64,000 bases of DNA from Astrobacterium formosum (GTDB taxonomy: Bacteria; Pseudomonadota; Alphaproteobacteria; Rhizobiales; Xanthobacteraceae), in NCBI GenBank assembly GCA_030848545.1, contig JAVDCA010000020.1, positions 83,262-147,261 on the forward strand. The letters run 5' to 3'. Positions 52,038-63,493 of the stretch are shown piece by piece (position 1 is the first letter of the stretch; every line of letters starts with the position of its first letter). Below the pieces are notes generated by a model, which was not told the origin of the DNA, searched no databases, and saw nothing but the letters and a program-made list of their open reading frames with translations. A program made the position numbers and the translations under genes.

Positions 52038-53252
52038 GTGCAGGACACGTCAGGCAGGACGGCCGGCGAGCCGGCGCAAGCGAGCGCGATCGAGGTCCTG
52101 TCGGTGTTCTCGCGCCTCGGCCTGACGTCATTCGGCGGGCCGGTCGCCCATCTGGGCTATTTCCGTGACGAGTTCGTGGTCCGCCGCCGCTGGCTCGGCG
52201 AAGCCGCCTATGCGGACCTCGTCGCCCTGTGCCAGTTCCTGCCCGGCCCGGCGTCGAGCCAGGTCGGCATGGCGATCGGATTGATGCGCGCCGGCTATGT
52301 GGGCGCAATGGCGGCGTGGATCGGATTCACGCTTCCGTCCGCGATCGCCCTGACGCTGTTCGCCTATGGGATCGACGCCTTCGGCGATCTTGCCGGCTCG
52401 GGCTGGCTGCACGGGCTCAAGATCGCCGCCGTCGCCGTGGTCGCCCAGGCGGTGCTGGGCATGATGCGATCGCTCGCACCCGACCGCGAGCGCGCCAGCG
52501 TCGCGGTGGCCGCAGCCGTTCTCGTCATCGCTATTCCCTCAGCCGCGGGACAGATCGCCGCCATCGTGCTCGGCGGCGCCGCCGGACTCGTCCTGGCGCG
52601 TCCCGAGATGGCAGAGATGCCGGAACATGTGCCGCTGCGCGCCAGTCGAAAAACCGGTGCCGTCCTGCTCGCGCTCTTCTTCGCCCTGCTGATCGCCCTG
52701 CCGCTCCTGGCAGCCGCCGTCCCGAGCCACACCATCGCGCTCGTCGACGCCTTCTACCGCGCCGGCTCGTTGGTGTTCGGCGGCGGGCATGTGGTCCTGC
52801 CGCTGCTGCAGGCCGCGGTGGTGCCGCCCGGATGGGTCGGCAACGACCTGTTTCTCGCCGGCTATGGGGCCGCCCAGGCGGTTCCTGGTCCGCTGTTCAC
52901 CTTCGCGGCCTATCTGGGCGCCGTCGCCGGACCGGTGCCCAACGGCTGGATCGGCGCCGCAATCTGCCTTGCGGCGATTTTCCTGCCCTCGTTCCTGCTG
53001 GTGGCCGGCGCCTTGCCGTTCTGGGAAAGCTTGCGCCGGGCGCCATCCGCCCAGACGGCACTGCGCGGCACCAACGCGGCGGTGGTCGGGCTCCTGCTCG
53101 CGGCGCTCTACCAGCCGGTGTGGACGGCCGGCATCCTGGCGCCGGCGGATTTCGCCCTCGGGGCCGTCGCCTTCCTGCTTCTGTTCATGTGGCGCACGCC
53201 GCCCTGGCTGGTGGTCCTTCTGTGCGCCCTCGCTGGAGCCGCCATCGCCTGA
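52038..53252 (+). CDS. chrA: Chromate transporter ChrA (long-chain form)
   Basis: 404 residues. Two homologous halves each carry the CHR signature: LTSFGGPVAHLGYFRDEFV with CQFLPGPASSQVG in the first, and LVFGGGHVVLPLLQAAVVPP with AQAVPGPLFTFAAYLG in the second. It exports chromate by proton antiport. The GTG at 52038 follows GGGAGGACGAC, the best ribosome site; an ATG at 52014 is possible. The 3' end overlaps the convergent gene at 53185-54432 by 68 bp. No chrB regulator is adjacent. Confidence 0.93.
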   Translation: MQDTSGRTAGEPAQASAIEVLSVFSRLGLTSFGGPVAHLGYFRDEFVVRRRWLGEAAYADLVALCQFLPGPASSQVGMAIGLMRAGYVGAMAAWIGFTLPSAIALTLFAYGIDAFGDLAGSGWLHGLKIAAVAVVAQAVLGMMRSLAPDRERASVAVAAAVLVIAIPSAAGQIAAIVLGGAAGLVLARPEMAEMPEHVPLRASRKTGAVLLALFFALLIALPLLAAAVPSHTIALVDAFYRAGSLVFGGGHVVLPLLQAAVVPPGWVGNDLFLAGYGAAQAVPGPLFTFAAYLGAVAGPVPNGWIGAAICLAAIFLPSFLLVAGALPFWESLRRAPSAQTALRGTNAAVVGLLLAALYQPVWTAGILAPADFALGAVAFLLLFMWRTPPWLVVLLCALAGAAIA

Positions 53253-54432
53253 CCGGCGGAATCACCTCCACCCCGGCGGCCGCGAGACGCCGCTGCCGCC
53301 GCGCCTTGCGCCACTTGAGGACGCGGCGGGTGCAGCGTTCGGTGGTGCTCTTGACGGTCGCCAGAAACGACCACAGCACCATCAGGACGGTGAACAGCCA
53401 ACTGACCAGCGTCATCAGCGCCGAGGTTACCACCAGGGCGCTGCGGCCGGCGAGCTTGAGGATTGCGCGCGTCTTCGTCCCCTTGGCCTCGGCGAGGCGG
53501 GCGAGACGGCTGACATCCCGCGGTCCCTCGGCAACCCGCAGGCCCTCGAGGGTCGCCCTTGTGCCGGCGGTGCGCTGCACCCGGCCGACGTCGCGGCCGA
53601 GATCGGCGAGCCGGCCGAGGCGTTCGAGCTTGACCGTCTCGCGGGCGGCGCGCACCGCCATGACCGGCTGGGCGAAGGACGCATTGGCGGATACACGCCG
53701 TAGAGCCGTGAGATCGACCACGTCAGCCACGGCCCGGCCGATCCAGTGGGCAAGCCCGGCCCCCATCCGGCCGGTCTTGCGCGCGGCCTTGACGAGGGAG
53801 AGGCCGGCGCGCGCCGGCGTACCGGCACCGAGCGACGCATAGGTACCGGCCGTGACCGCCAGTCCCACGCAGGCGAGGCCGAGGACCAGTTCGTCGGTTG
53901 CTTCGCCACGGGCATAGCGCACGCCTTCGCGCACGGCATCGCGGATGTCGCCGAACACGAACAGGTCTCCGAGCGCCGTGCCGGCGAGGCCAACCATGTC
54001 GTCCGGTTCACCGGTGACGAAACCATGGGCAAAGGTCCGGGCCTGATGGGACAATCCGGCCGCATCCCTGACCGCCACGTCGACGCGCTCGGCGAGCGCC
54101 GGCGCGATGGCGATGCCGCGCTCGCGCGCCAGCGTCGCAAAGCTCTCCGCCAGATCGGCATCGCCGGCATCGAGCGCGGCGGCGATTTCCTGCCCGGCCA
54201 GAGCCGGGGTCAGGGTCTTCGCCACCATGCGGTCGGCGAGGAGTTCGGGTTCATCCTGGGCATAGAGCAGCCAGCCGGCATCGAATCCCTGTGGCAGCAG
54301 CGCCAAACCGGCGCCCAGCGAGGCCAGCACAAGGATGACCGGCAGCCCGAGATGGAACCGCCATCGGGGCGGCCGCACCGGCGCCGGATCACGCTCGGGC
54401 GTTCTCGACATTGCCTGGACCAGCCCTTCCAA
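53185..54432 (-). CDS. Hypothetical membrane protein
   Basis: 415 residues. One hydrophobic segment lies near the N-terminus (LGLPVILVLASLGAGLALL). A long Ala/Arg-rich helical domain follows, including a second hydrophobic stretch (LVLGLACVGLAVTAGTYASL), and a C-terminal hydrophobic segment (LVVTSALMTLVSWLFTVLMVLWSFLA) precedes a basic tail. No family is recognised. Its coding end runs into the 3' end of chrA by 68 bp on the opposite strand, so the two genes share sequence there. Confidence 0.65.
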   Translation of the reverse strand: MEGLVQAMSRTPERDPAPVRPPRWRFHLGLPVILVLASLGAGLALLPQGFDAGWLLYAQDEPELLADRMVAKTLTPALAGQEIAAALDAGDADLAESFATLARERGIAIAPALAERVDVAVRDAAGLSHQARTFAHGFVTGEPDDMVGLAGTALGDLFVFGDIRDAVREGVRYARGEATDELVLGLACVGLAVTAGTYASLGAGTPARAGLSLVKAARKTGRMGAGLAHWIGRAVADVVDLTALRRVSANASFAQPVMAVRAARETVKLERLGRLADLGRDVGRVQRTAGTRATLEGLRVAEGPRDVSRLARLAEAKGTKTRAILKLAGRSALVVTSALMTLVSWLFTVLMVLWSFLATVKSTTERCTRRVLKWRKARRQRRLAAAGVEVIPPVRRWRLQRGRTEGPPARAACAT

Positions 54433-54620
54433 TCCCCCGTCCGCATTACATAAGTGAGGCGTGTCGGAATTGCGAACAAGCCGCCCCCGACCGACCAGAA
54501 CACCGCATCTTGGTGAAGAATGTCTGGGCCAAGGAGGACCAAGGCGGTCTAGGAATCGCCGCGCCGGGACGGTATGGTCCCGCTCCTAATGGCTTCATCG
54601 GCCGTCGCAGGAAAGACACC

Positions 54621-54869
54621 ATGGCGGATCGCGTTGTTCCACACTTCCAAAACGATGCCGGCCTGCCGATCATCGAGATCGGGGCCCGCAAATTCATGTG
54701 CGTCGGCGCGACGCCGCCCTTCGACCATCCGCACGTGTTCCTCGACATGGGGGCGGACAATGAAATCGTCTGCCCCTACTGTTCTACCTTGTATCGTCAT
54801 GATGCGGGCCTCGGAGCGTCGCAGTCCCGACCACCCGAATGTGCCCTCCCCGACCCCGTGACCGTCTGA
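54621..54869 (+). CDS. CHCC-type zinc-finger protein (NDUFS6-like)
   Basis: 82 residues. Cys27, His38, Cys51 and Cys54 (MCVGATPPFDHPH, VCPYCSTLY) form the zinc site of the zf-CHCC family, related to the mitochondrial complex I accessory subunit NDUFS6 and common in alphaproteobacteria. CAGGAAAGACACC precedes the ATG at 54621. An FAD monooxygenase gene begins 6 bases after the stop, so co-transcription is likely. The bacterial role is not defined. Confidence 0.88.
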   Translation: MADRVVPHFQNDAGLPIIEIGARKFMCVGATPPFDHPHVFLDMGADNEIVCPYCSTLYRHDAGLGASQSRPPECALPDPVTV

Positions 54870-54875
54870 TCGACC

Positions 54876-56084
54876 TTGCATCGCGCCACCGGATCCTCCC
54901 GTACCGTCATCGTGGCCGGCGCCGGCATCGGTGGATTGTCGGCGGCGCTGGCACTGGTTCGTAAGAATTTTCGGGTCGTCGTCGTCGACAAGGCGCACCG
55001 GCTGGAGGAGGCCGGCGCCGGGCTGCAGCTTTCCCCCAACGTCACCCGCATCCTGATCGCCCTCGGGGCCGGCGAACGGCTCTCCCGGACGGCGGTCGCC
55101 ATCGACGCCATCCGGGTGCGCAGCCAGCGCAACCGGGCGATCGTCGACATTCCGCTCGGAAGCGACGCCGAACTGCGGTTCGGCTCACCCTACTGGGCCG
55201 CCCATCGCGGCGACCTGCAGGCGGCGCTGCTCGACACCGCCCAGGCCCATCCCGACATCGAGATCGAGCTCGACCTCAAGGTGGAGAGCTTCGTCAGCCA
55301 CCCTAACGGCGTCACCGTGCAGTGCCGCCGCGGCGACCGCCTGACCGATCGCCACGGCATCGCCCTGATCGGCGCCGACGGCGTCTGGTCGACGCTGCGC
55401 GAGCGTCTCGGCGAGGAGGCGCCGCGCTTCGCCGGACGCACCGCCTGGCGCGCCACCCTGCCCGCGATGGCGCTCACCCCCGAATACCGGTGCCGCAACG
55501 TCCATCTCTGGCTGGGCGGCAAGGCCCATCTGGTCGCCTATCCGGTCAAGGCGGAAACCGCCGTCAATCTGGTGGCGATCGCCGCCGACGATACAGCGAC
55601 GTTGGGCTGGAGCACCGAGAGCGCGCGCGCCGAAGTGCTGGCGCATTTCTCGCGCTGGTTCTGGTCGCAGCACGTGCGCGACATCCTGGCTCTGCCGGAC
55701 GGCTGGCTGCGCTGGCCGCTCTACGACCGGCCGCCGCTCGCCAGCTGGGGGCATGGCCGCATGACGCTCCTGGGCGATGCCGCCCACCCGATGCTGCCGT
55801 TCCTCGCCCAGGGCGCCGGCATGGCGATCGAGGACGGCTTTGTCCTCGCCGAGCATCTCGCCGACGCCGGCGACGACATCGAGCCCGCCCTGCGGCACTA
55901 TGAAGCCCAACGGGGGCCGCGCACCGCCCGCGTGCAGCGCGGCGCGCGCCGCAACGACATGCTGTATCATTTCCGCTGGCCGGCCTCGTTGGCGCGCAAC
56001 ATGGCGCTGCGGGCCATGGGGGGCCGGCGCCTGCTCGACCGTTACGACTGGATCTACGACTGGCGTTTCGCTCCGAGCGGGTGA
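54876..56084 (+). CDS. FAD-dependent monooxygenase (salicylate/3-hydroxybenzoate hydroxylase-like)
   Basis: 402 residues. FAD-binding motifs are VAGAGIGGLSAALALV (GxGxxG), the DG motif ALIGADGVWSTLR, and the GD motif MTLLGDAAHPMLPFLAQGAG. This is the UbiH/NahG flavoprotein fold. The length and the NahG-like C-terminus suggest an aromatic hydroxylase, but ubiquinone hydroxylases also fit. The start is TTG at 54876, with no ATG near the conserved N-terminus. It lies just after the CHCC zinc-finger gene. Confidence 0.87.
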   Translation: MHRATGSSRTVIVAGAGIGGLSAALALVRKNFRVVVVDKAHRLEEAGAGLQLSPNVTRILIALGAGERLSRTAVAIDAIRVRSQRNRAIVDIPLGSDAELRFGSPYWAAHRGDLQAALLDTAQAHPDIEIELDLKVESFVSHPNGVTVQCRRGDRLTDRHGIALIGADGVWSTLRERLGEEAPRFAGRTAWRATLPAMALTPEYRCRNVHLWLGGKAHLVAYPVKAETAVNLVAIAADDTATLGWSTESARAEVLAHFSRWFWSQHVRDILALPDGWLRWPLYDRPPLASWGHGRMTLLGDAAHPMLPFLAQGAGMAIEDGFVLAEHLADAGDDIEPALRHYEAQRGPRTARVQRGARRNDMLYHFRWPASLARNMALRAMGGRRLLDRYDWIYDWRFAPSG

Positions 56085-56194
56085 CCCGGCAGTTGACGAC
56101 GGGCGCGCGATCGGACTTCGCTTCCCATTAGAAAATACATCGGCATGCCATCGCGGCGCCCTCCGGTCGCCGCCAACGACAGGCAGGAGGAAGC

Positions 56195-57232
56195 ATGTTC
56201 CCCACGACCATCGCCGGCAGTCTGCCCAAGCCGTCATGGCTCGCCACGCCCGACACCTTGTGGGCGCCGTGGAAACTCGAAGGCGAAGAACTCGCCGCCG
56301 CCAAGCTCGACGCCACCCTGCTCGCCCTCAAGGAGCAGGAGGACGCCGGCATCGACATCGTCGGCGATGGCGAGCAGTCGCGTCAGCACTTCGTGCACGG
56401 CTTCCTCGAACTCGTCAGCGGCATCGACTTCGCCCACAAGGTCGAGATGGGCATCCGCAACAATCGCTACAAAGCCATGGTGCCGACCGTCACCGGCGCC
56501 CTCGCGCTGAAGGGCCGCGTCCATGCCGCCGAGGCGCGCCACGCCCGCGCCCACACCACGCGCAAGCTCAAATTCACCCTGCCGGGGCCAATGACCATCG
56601 TCGACACCATCGCCGACGCCCACTACGGCGACCGGGTCAAATTGGCGTTCGCCTTCGCGGATCTCCTCAACGAAGAAGCCCGCGCACTGGAAGCCGACGG
56701 CGTCGACGTCATCCAGTTCGACGAGCCGGCCTTCAACGTCTACATGGACGACGTCAAGGCCTGGGGCATCGAAGCGCTGCACCGGGCGAGCGCCTCCCTG
56801 TCGTGCACCACCGCTGTGCACATCTGCTACGGCTACGGCATCAAGGCCAATCTCGACTGGAAGGCGACGCTCGGCTCCGAGTGGCGCCAGTACGAGGAAA
56901 TCTTCCCCGCGTTGGCGCAAAGCCGCATCGACCAGGTGTCGGTGGAATGCATGAACGCCAAGGTGCCCATGAGCCTCCTGCGCCTGCTCGACGGCAAGGA
57001 CGTCATCGTCGGCGCCATCGACGTGGCGAGCGACACTGTCGAGACGCCCGAGGACGTCGCCAATATCATTGCCGAGGCGACCAAATACGTCGCCCCCGAG
57101 AAGATCGTCGCCGGCACCAATTGCGGCATGGCCCCCATGCGCCGCGACATCGCCATGGCCAAGCTCATGGCGCTCGGCAAAGGCGCCGCGCTGGCGCGAC
57201 GCTGGCACATGACGCAGGGGACGATCGCGTGA
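56195..57232 (+). CDS. Core MetE-type (cobalamin-independent methionine synthase family) methyltransferase
   Basis: 345 residues, only the C-terminal catalytic half of MetE. The zinc ligands His209 and Cys211 (VHICYG), Glu251 (SVECMN) and Cys310 (GTNCGM) are all present. The DVIQFDEPAF block matches the substrate site. There is no N-terminal duplicate domain. Short MetE-like proteins include core-MetE enzymes that use methylcobalamin or need partner proteins, and MesD, an oxygen-dependent variant. The methyl donor is therefore not certain. AGGCAGGAGGAAGC precedes the ATG. Confidence 0.85.
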   Translation: MFPTTIAGSLPKPSWLATPDTLWAPWKLEGEELAAAKLDATLLALKEQEDAGIDIVGDGEQSRQHFVHGFLELVSGIDFAHKVEMGIRNNRYKAMVPTVTGALALKGRVHAAEARHARAHTTRKLKFTLPGPMTIVDTIADAHYGDRVKLAFAFADLLNEEARALEADGVDVIQFDEPAFNVYMDDVKAWGIEALHRASASLSCTTAVHICYGYGIKANLDWKATLGSEWRQYEEIFPALAQSRIDQVSVECMNAKVPMSLLRLLDGKDVIVGAIDVASDTVETPEDVANIIAEATKYVAPEKIVAGTNCGMAPMRRDIAMAKLMALGKGAALARRWHMTQGTIA

Positions 57233-57265
57233 GGTGGTAACGCCTCCCCGCAATGACGGGCGGTG

Positions 57266-57541
57266 CTATCGTTCCGCGCGCTTGAGCACGTCCATGAGCT
57301 CGGCAACCTTCCTGCGCTGGTCGGCCTTGTCGCCCGACATGATGGCGTGCTCGACGCAATGGCCGATATGGTCGTTGAGCACCTCCTCCTCGGCACGTCT
57401 CAAGGCCACCCGCACGGCGGAAAGCTGCGTCACCACGTCGATGCAGTAACGGTCCTCCTCGACCATGCGCACGAGCCCGCGCACCTGGCCCTCGATTCTT
57501 TTCAGCCGTTTGAGCACGGCGGCCTTGGCTTCTGTCCTCAT
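57266..57541 (-). CDS. csoR: CsoR-family copper-sensing repressor
   Basis: 91 residues, all-helical. Cys33 (RYCIDVV), His58 and Cys62 ([10 protein letters not shown]) match the copper-binding C-H-C triad of CsoR, with the tyrosine before Cys33 typical of the family. It represses copper-efflux genes until Cu(I) binds. It is divergent from the copper ATPase, with a G-tract operator in the 48-base gap. Confidence 0.9.
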   Translation of the reverse strand: MRTEAKAAVLKRLKRIEGQVRGLVRMVEEDRYCIDVVTQLSAVRVALRRAEEEVLNDHIGHCVEHAIMSGDKADQRRKVAELMDVLKRAER

Positions 57542-57550
57542 GTCCGTTAT

Positions 57551-57567
57551 ATACCCCTACAGGGTAT
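57551..57567. promoter_or_regulatory. Probable CsoR operator
   Basis: ATACCCCTACAGGGTAT is an inverted repeat with C/G tracts flanking a TACA centre, the form seen at CsoR/RcnR/FrmR operators. It lies between the divergent csoR and copper ATPase starts, overlapping the expected promoters. Confidence 0.75.
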
Positions 57568-57589
57568 AGGTATCAAGCGGATCGACGCC

Positions 57590-60292
<2,703 letters not shown>

Positions 60293-60308
60293 AGTCGGAA
60301 TAAGTCCC

Positions 60309-60788
60309 CTACCCTTGCGCCACGCGCGCCGCCCAGGCGTCCTTCATGGCGGCCTCGTGCCCGGCCTTGTCGTCGTCGAGGGTACGGTAGAGGCAGACCG
60401 TGTGGGTGTCGCGATAGCCGAGGGTGTCGTAGAACGACAGCACGCCCAGATTCTCCTTGCGGACCAGGAGATTGATCTTCGGCACCCCGCCGGCACGGCA
60501 CCACCCCTCGGCACGCGCCAGGAGGGCGCGGCCGACACCGTGGCGACGCGCGGCGGGGTCGACGCCGAGATAGTAGACGGCGCCACGATGACCATCGTGG
60601 CCCGCCATCACGGCCCCAACCAGACAGCCGTCGAGGCGGGCGACGAAGACGACGCCGTGGCCGCTCTCGCGGGCGAGACGGATATCCTCGACAGGGTCGT
60701 TCCACGGCCGCACCAGATTGCAGCGCTGCCACAGCGCCACGACGGCCTCCACATCGCCGTCCTGGATTTCGGTGATCGCCGCAGTCAT
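60309..60788 (-). CDS. GNAT-family acetyltransferase (YpeA-like)
   Basis: 159 residues. The acetyl-CoA motif is YYLGVDPAARRHGVGRALLARAE, with R-x-x-G-x-G/A. The C-terminal LLVRKENLGVLSFYDTLGYR matches YpeA and RimI-like enzymes that acetylate protein N-termini or small amines. The substrate is unknown. It is convergent with the copper ATPase and followed upstream by mntR on the same strand. Confidence 0.9.
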   Translation of the reverse strand: MTAAITEIQDGDVEAVVALWQRCNLVRPWNDPVEDIRLARESGHGVVFVARLDGCLVGAVMAGHDGHRGAVYYLGVDPAARRHGVGRALLARAEGWCRAGGVPKINLLVRKENLGVLSFYDTLGYRDTHTVCLYRTLDDDKAGHEAAMKDAWAARVAQG

Positions 60789-60878
60789 GTCATGCTCCGC
60801 TCTCTGGAACCGTTCGGCCCCGCCGGCTTATAGTCGCGCCGCCAAGACACGATCAAGAAATGACGGCGCCGAAACGCC

Positions 60879-61370
60879 TCAGGGCTTTTGCTGCAGGAAC
60901 TGGGTGAACACCTTCAGGGTGGCGTCGGAGACGTGGTGCTCGATACCCTCGGCGTCGGCCTCCGCGGCCTCGGCCGGCACCCCGATCGCGAGGAGGAGGT
61001 CCACGACGAGGCGATGGCGCACCCGCACGCGCTCGGCGAGCGCCTCTCCGGCCGGCGTCAGGAACACGCCCCGGTAGGGCTTCGAGGTCGCCATGCCGTC
61101 GCGCTTGAGGCGGGCGATGGTCTTGATGGCGGTCGCGTGCGAGACGCCCACGCGGCGGGCGATGTCGGTCGGTCTCGCCTCGCCGGATTCGGCGAGGAGG
61201 TCGGCGATCAACTCCACATAATCCTCGAGAACCGCGCTCGACTGGGCCGAACGCGTCTTGCCGAAGCGGCGCGCCTGTGCCCGCTCCGCCGGCAGCTTGC
61301 CCCCCGTGGCCGACATCGGGGCACCGGCTCCGGCCGGCGCACCGGCGCGTTTCAACGTCGTCTTCGCCAT
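60879..61370 (-). CDS. mntR: Manganese-responsive regulator MntR (DtxR family)
   Basis: 163 residues from ATG 61370, close in length to E. coli MntR. It has a winged helix-turn-helix (ARPTDIARRVGVSHATAIKTIARL) and the metal site EGIEHHVSD. LEDYVELIADLLAESGEA lines up with the MntR N-terminal helix. It represses mntH when Mn(II) is bound. The frame is open to an ATG at 61439, and this long Arg/Ala-rich extension seems unlikely to be translated. It is divergent from mntH. Confidence 0.9.
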   Translation of the reverse strand: MAKTTLKRAGAPAGAGAPMSATGGKLPAERAQARRFGKTRSAQSSAVLEDYVELIADLLAESGEARPTDIARRVGVSHATAIKTIARLKRDGMATSKPYRGVFLTPAGEALAERVRVRHRLVVDLLLAIGVPAEAAEADAEGIEHHVSDATLKVFTQFLQQKP

Positions 61371-61507
61371 GGCGGCCTCGCCACATCCCGGCCGATTCGA
61401 CGCGACGAAAGCCGCTTCCGCCCGTCGTTTCAGCCCCATGAAATTTTCATTTAGCAGATTAGCACATATTGTAGTTCCTACGTCACATTACATATATAGC
61501 TTGAAAG

Positions 61508-61523
61508 TGTAGCCTAGGCTACA
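61508..61523. promoter_or_regulatory. Probable MntR operator upstream of mntH
   Basis: TGTAGCCTAGGCTACA is a perfect 16-bp palindrome 29 bases before the mntH start. A degenerate half-match (GTAGTTCCTAC, 61471-61481) lies further toward mntR. The position between divergent mntR and mntH fits a regulator-binding site. Its match to a published MntR consensus has not been checked. Confidence 0.65.
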
Positions 61524-61552
61524 TTCCGTGTGTCGTCGGAGCCAGGCAGCCC

Positions 61553-62860
61553 ATGTCCGAGCCGGCCACTTCCCAGTCGCTGACCGAGCGCACCGCCGCT
61601 TCGGCACGCGACGTGTTGAGCGGCCGGCGCCACGATCTCAAGGGCTATTTCGCCTTCTTCGGCCCGGCGGTGATCGCTTCCATCGCCTACATGGACCCGG
61701 GCAATTTCGCCACCAACATCCAGGCCGGCGCCAAGTATGGCTATGAGCTCCTGTGGGTGGTGCTCGGCGCCAACATGATCGCCATGCTGTTCCAGGCGCT
61801 GTCCGCCAAGCTCGGCATCGTCACGGCTAAGAACCTGGCCGAGATGTGCCGCGATCACTTTCCCCGGCCCGTCGTGTGGGCGATGTGGGTGGCGAGCGAA
61901 ATCTCTGCCATGGCGACCGACCTCGCCGAATTCCTCGGCGGCGCCATCGGCCTGTCGCTCCTGTTCGGCATGCCGCTCCTCGCCGGCATGGGGGTCACCG
62001 CGGCCGTCACCTGGGCGATCCTGATGGTCGAGGGTCGCGGCTTCCGCCCGATCGAACTCGTGATCGGCGCCCTCGTCGGCGTCATCAGCCTCTGCTACCT
62101 GATCGAGATCGTCATCGCTCCGGTGGACTGGGGCGCCGCCGCCTATCACCTCGTGGTGCCGCGGCTCGCCGATGGCGAGGCCTTGCTGCTCGCCGTCGGC
62201 ATCATCGGGGCGACCGTGATGCCGCACGCGGTCTTCCTGCATTCCGGCCTCACCCAGTCGCGCACCCAGGTCAACGACGACGAGGAGCGCCGCCGCCTGG
62301 TCGCGATCTCCAATCGCGAGGTGATCATCGCGCTCGCTGTCGCCGGTCTCGTCAACATGGCCATGGTGATGATGGCATCGGCGGCCTTCCACGCCGGCCA
62401 CAGCGAGGTTGCCGAGATCGAGACCGCCTATCATACGCTGGCGCCGCTCCTGGGCGGCGCCGCGGCGGCAGTGTTCCTCGTCTCGCTGATCGTCTCCGGG
62501 GTGTCGAGTTCGGTGGTCGGCACCATGGCGGGGCAGATGATCATGCAGGGCTTCATCGGCTTCCGCATCCCGATATGGCTGCGTCGCCTCGTCACCATGG
62601 TGCCGGCCTTCGTGGTCGTCGCGCTCGGCATCAACGCCACCCAGGCCCTGGTCGTCAGCCAGGTGGTGCTGTCGATCGTGCTGCCGCTGCCGATGATCAC
62701 GCTGTTGATGTTCACGTCCCGCCGCGACCTGATGGGCCGTTTCGTCAACGCCCGACGGACGACGAACTTGGCCATCGCCGCCACGGTGGTGGTGCTGGCC
62801 CTCAACCTGGTGCTGATCGCGAACGTCTTCGGGGTGCCGGTGCCGGGGCTGGCGGGATAA
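61553..62860 (+). CDS. mntH: Divalent metal transporter MntH (Nramp)
   Basis: 435 residues with about 11 membrane helices. The Nramp metal-binding motif in helix 1 is DPGN (Asp48-Asn51, YMDPGNFATN). MPHAVFLHSGL provides the helix-6 metal residues. It takes up Mn(II) with protons and is expected to be repressed by MntR. GGAGCCAGGCAGCCC precedes the ATG. It is the last clearly chromosomal housekeeping gene before the accessory right edge. Confidence 0.96.
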   Translation: MSEPATSQSLTERTAASARDVLSGRRHDLKGYFAFFGPAVIASIAYMDPGNFATNIQAGAKYGYELLWVVLGANMIAMLFQALSAKLGIVTAKNLAEMCRDHFPRPVVWAMWVASEISAMATDLAEFLGGAIGLSLLFGMPLLAGMGVTAAVTWAILMVEGRGFRPIELVIGALVGVISLCYLIEIVIAPVDWGAAAYHLVVPRLADGEALLLAVGIIGATVMPHAVFLHSGLTQSRTQVNDDEERRRLVAISNREVIIALAVAGLVNMAMVMMASAAFHAGHSEVAEIETAYHTLAPLLGGAAAAVFLVSLIVSGVSSSVVGTMAGQMIMQGFIGFRIPIWLRRLVTMVPAFVVVALGINATQALVVSQVVLSIVLPLPMITLLMFTSRRDLMGRFVNARRTTNLAIAATVVVLALNLVLIANVFGVPVPGLAG

Positions 62861-63122
62861 GCCGCACCGCGGCGCGCTTGCGACCCCCCCCCCCTGACCT
62901 CATGATGAGGAGCGTTCCCCTTGGAGCGCGTCTCGAACCATGCGGCCATGGCAGCGGATCGACCTCCGGCCCGGGCCTGTGGCTTCGCAGGTTGATGGCG
63001 GGGGCACCCAGCATGTTCTCGATATGCGCGGCGTAGCGGCACTCGAAGCGGATAACCGGGAGCCTGCCGAGGTGCTAGACTTTCCGGCGTAGTTTTGGGT
63101 CCCTCTTGAAGGCTATCCGCCA

Positions 63123-63493
63123 ATGGCGTATACACGGCCTACCCTGCAAGCAGTGATCGAGACTCCGAATTCCTCATCGCCGCACGGCGGGTGCTGACCG
63201 ATGCGGAGCGGGCGGAACTGGTCGATTTTCTGGCGGCAAATCCGACGGCAGGCGACTTGATGCCGGGCACCGGCGGTGCACGGACACTCCGATGGGCCGC
63301 AAAGGGAAAGGGCAAGAGCGGAGGGGCTCGAGCCATCACCTATTTCGGCGGGCGCGATCTGCCGGTGTTCCTGATGGCGATTTTCGGTAAGGGCGAGAAG
63401 GCGAACCTCTCCCAAGCCGAGAGGGATGAGTTGCGCGATGTTCTGGCGCATGTGGCGGCGGAATATCGAAAGGGAGTGAGGCGGCGTGTCTAA
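63123..63493 (+). pseudogene. RelE/HigB-like toxin gene with a 5' frameshift
   Basis: From the ATG at 63123 the frame reads [15 protein letters not shown] and then stops at a TGA after 24 codons. The next frame, from about 63167, reads [26 protein letters not shown] and continues to 63493 with the HigB/RelE pattern ([37 protein letters not shown]). The two parts join if one base is missing at about 63165-63167. A shorter product from GTG 63191 (100 residues) remains open but lacks the first strand. It overlaps the antitoxin start by 8 bp. Inactive, or a sequencing error. Confidence 0.75.

Noticed and set aside
56085..56194. SAM or cobalamin riboswitch before the MetE-type gene
   Set aside because: The 110-base gap is short and lacks the conserved blocks of either class.
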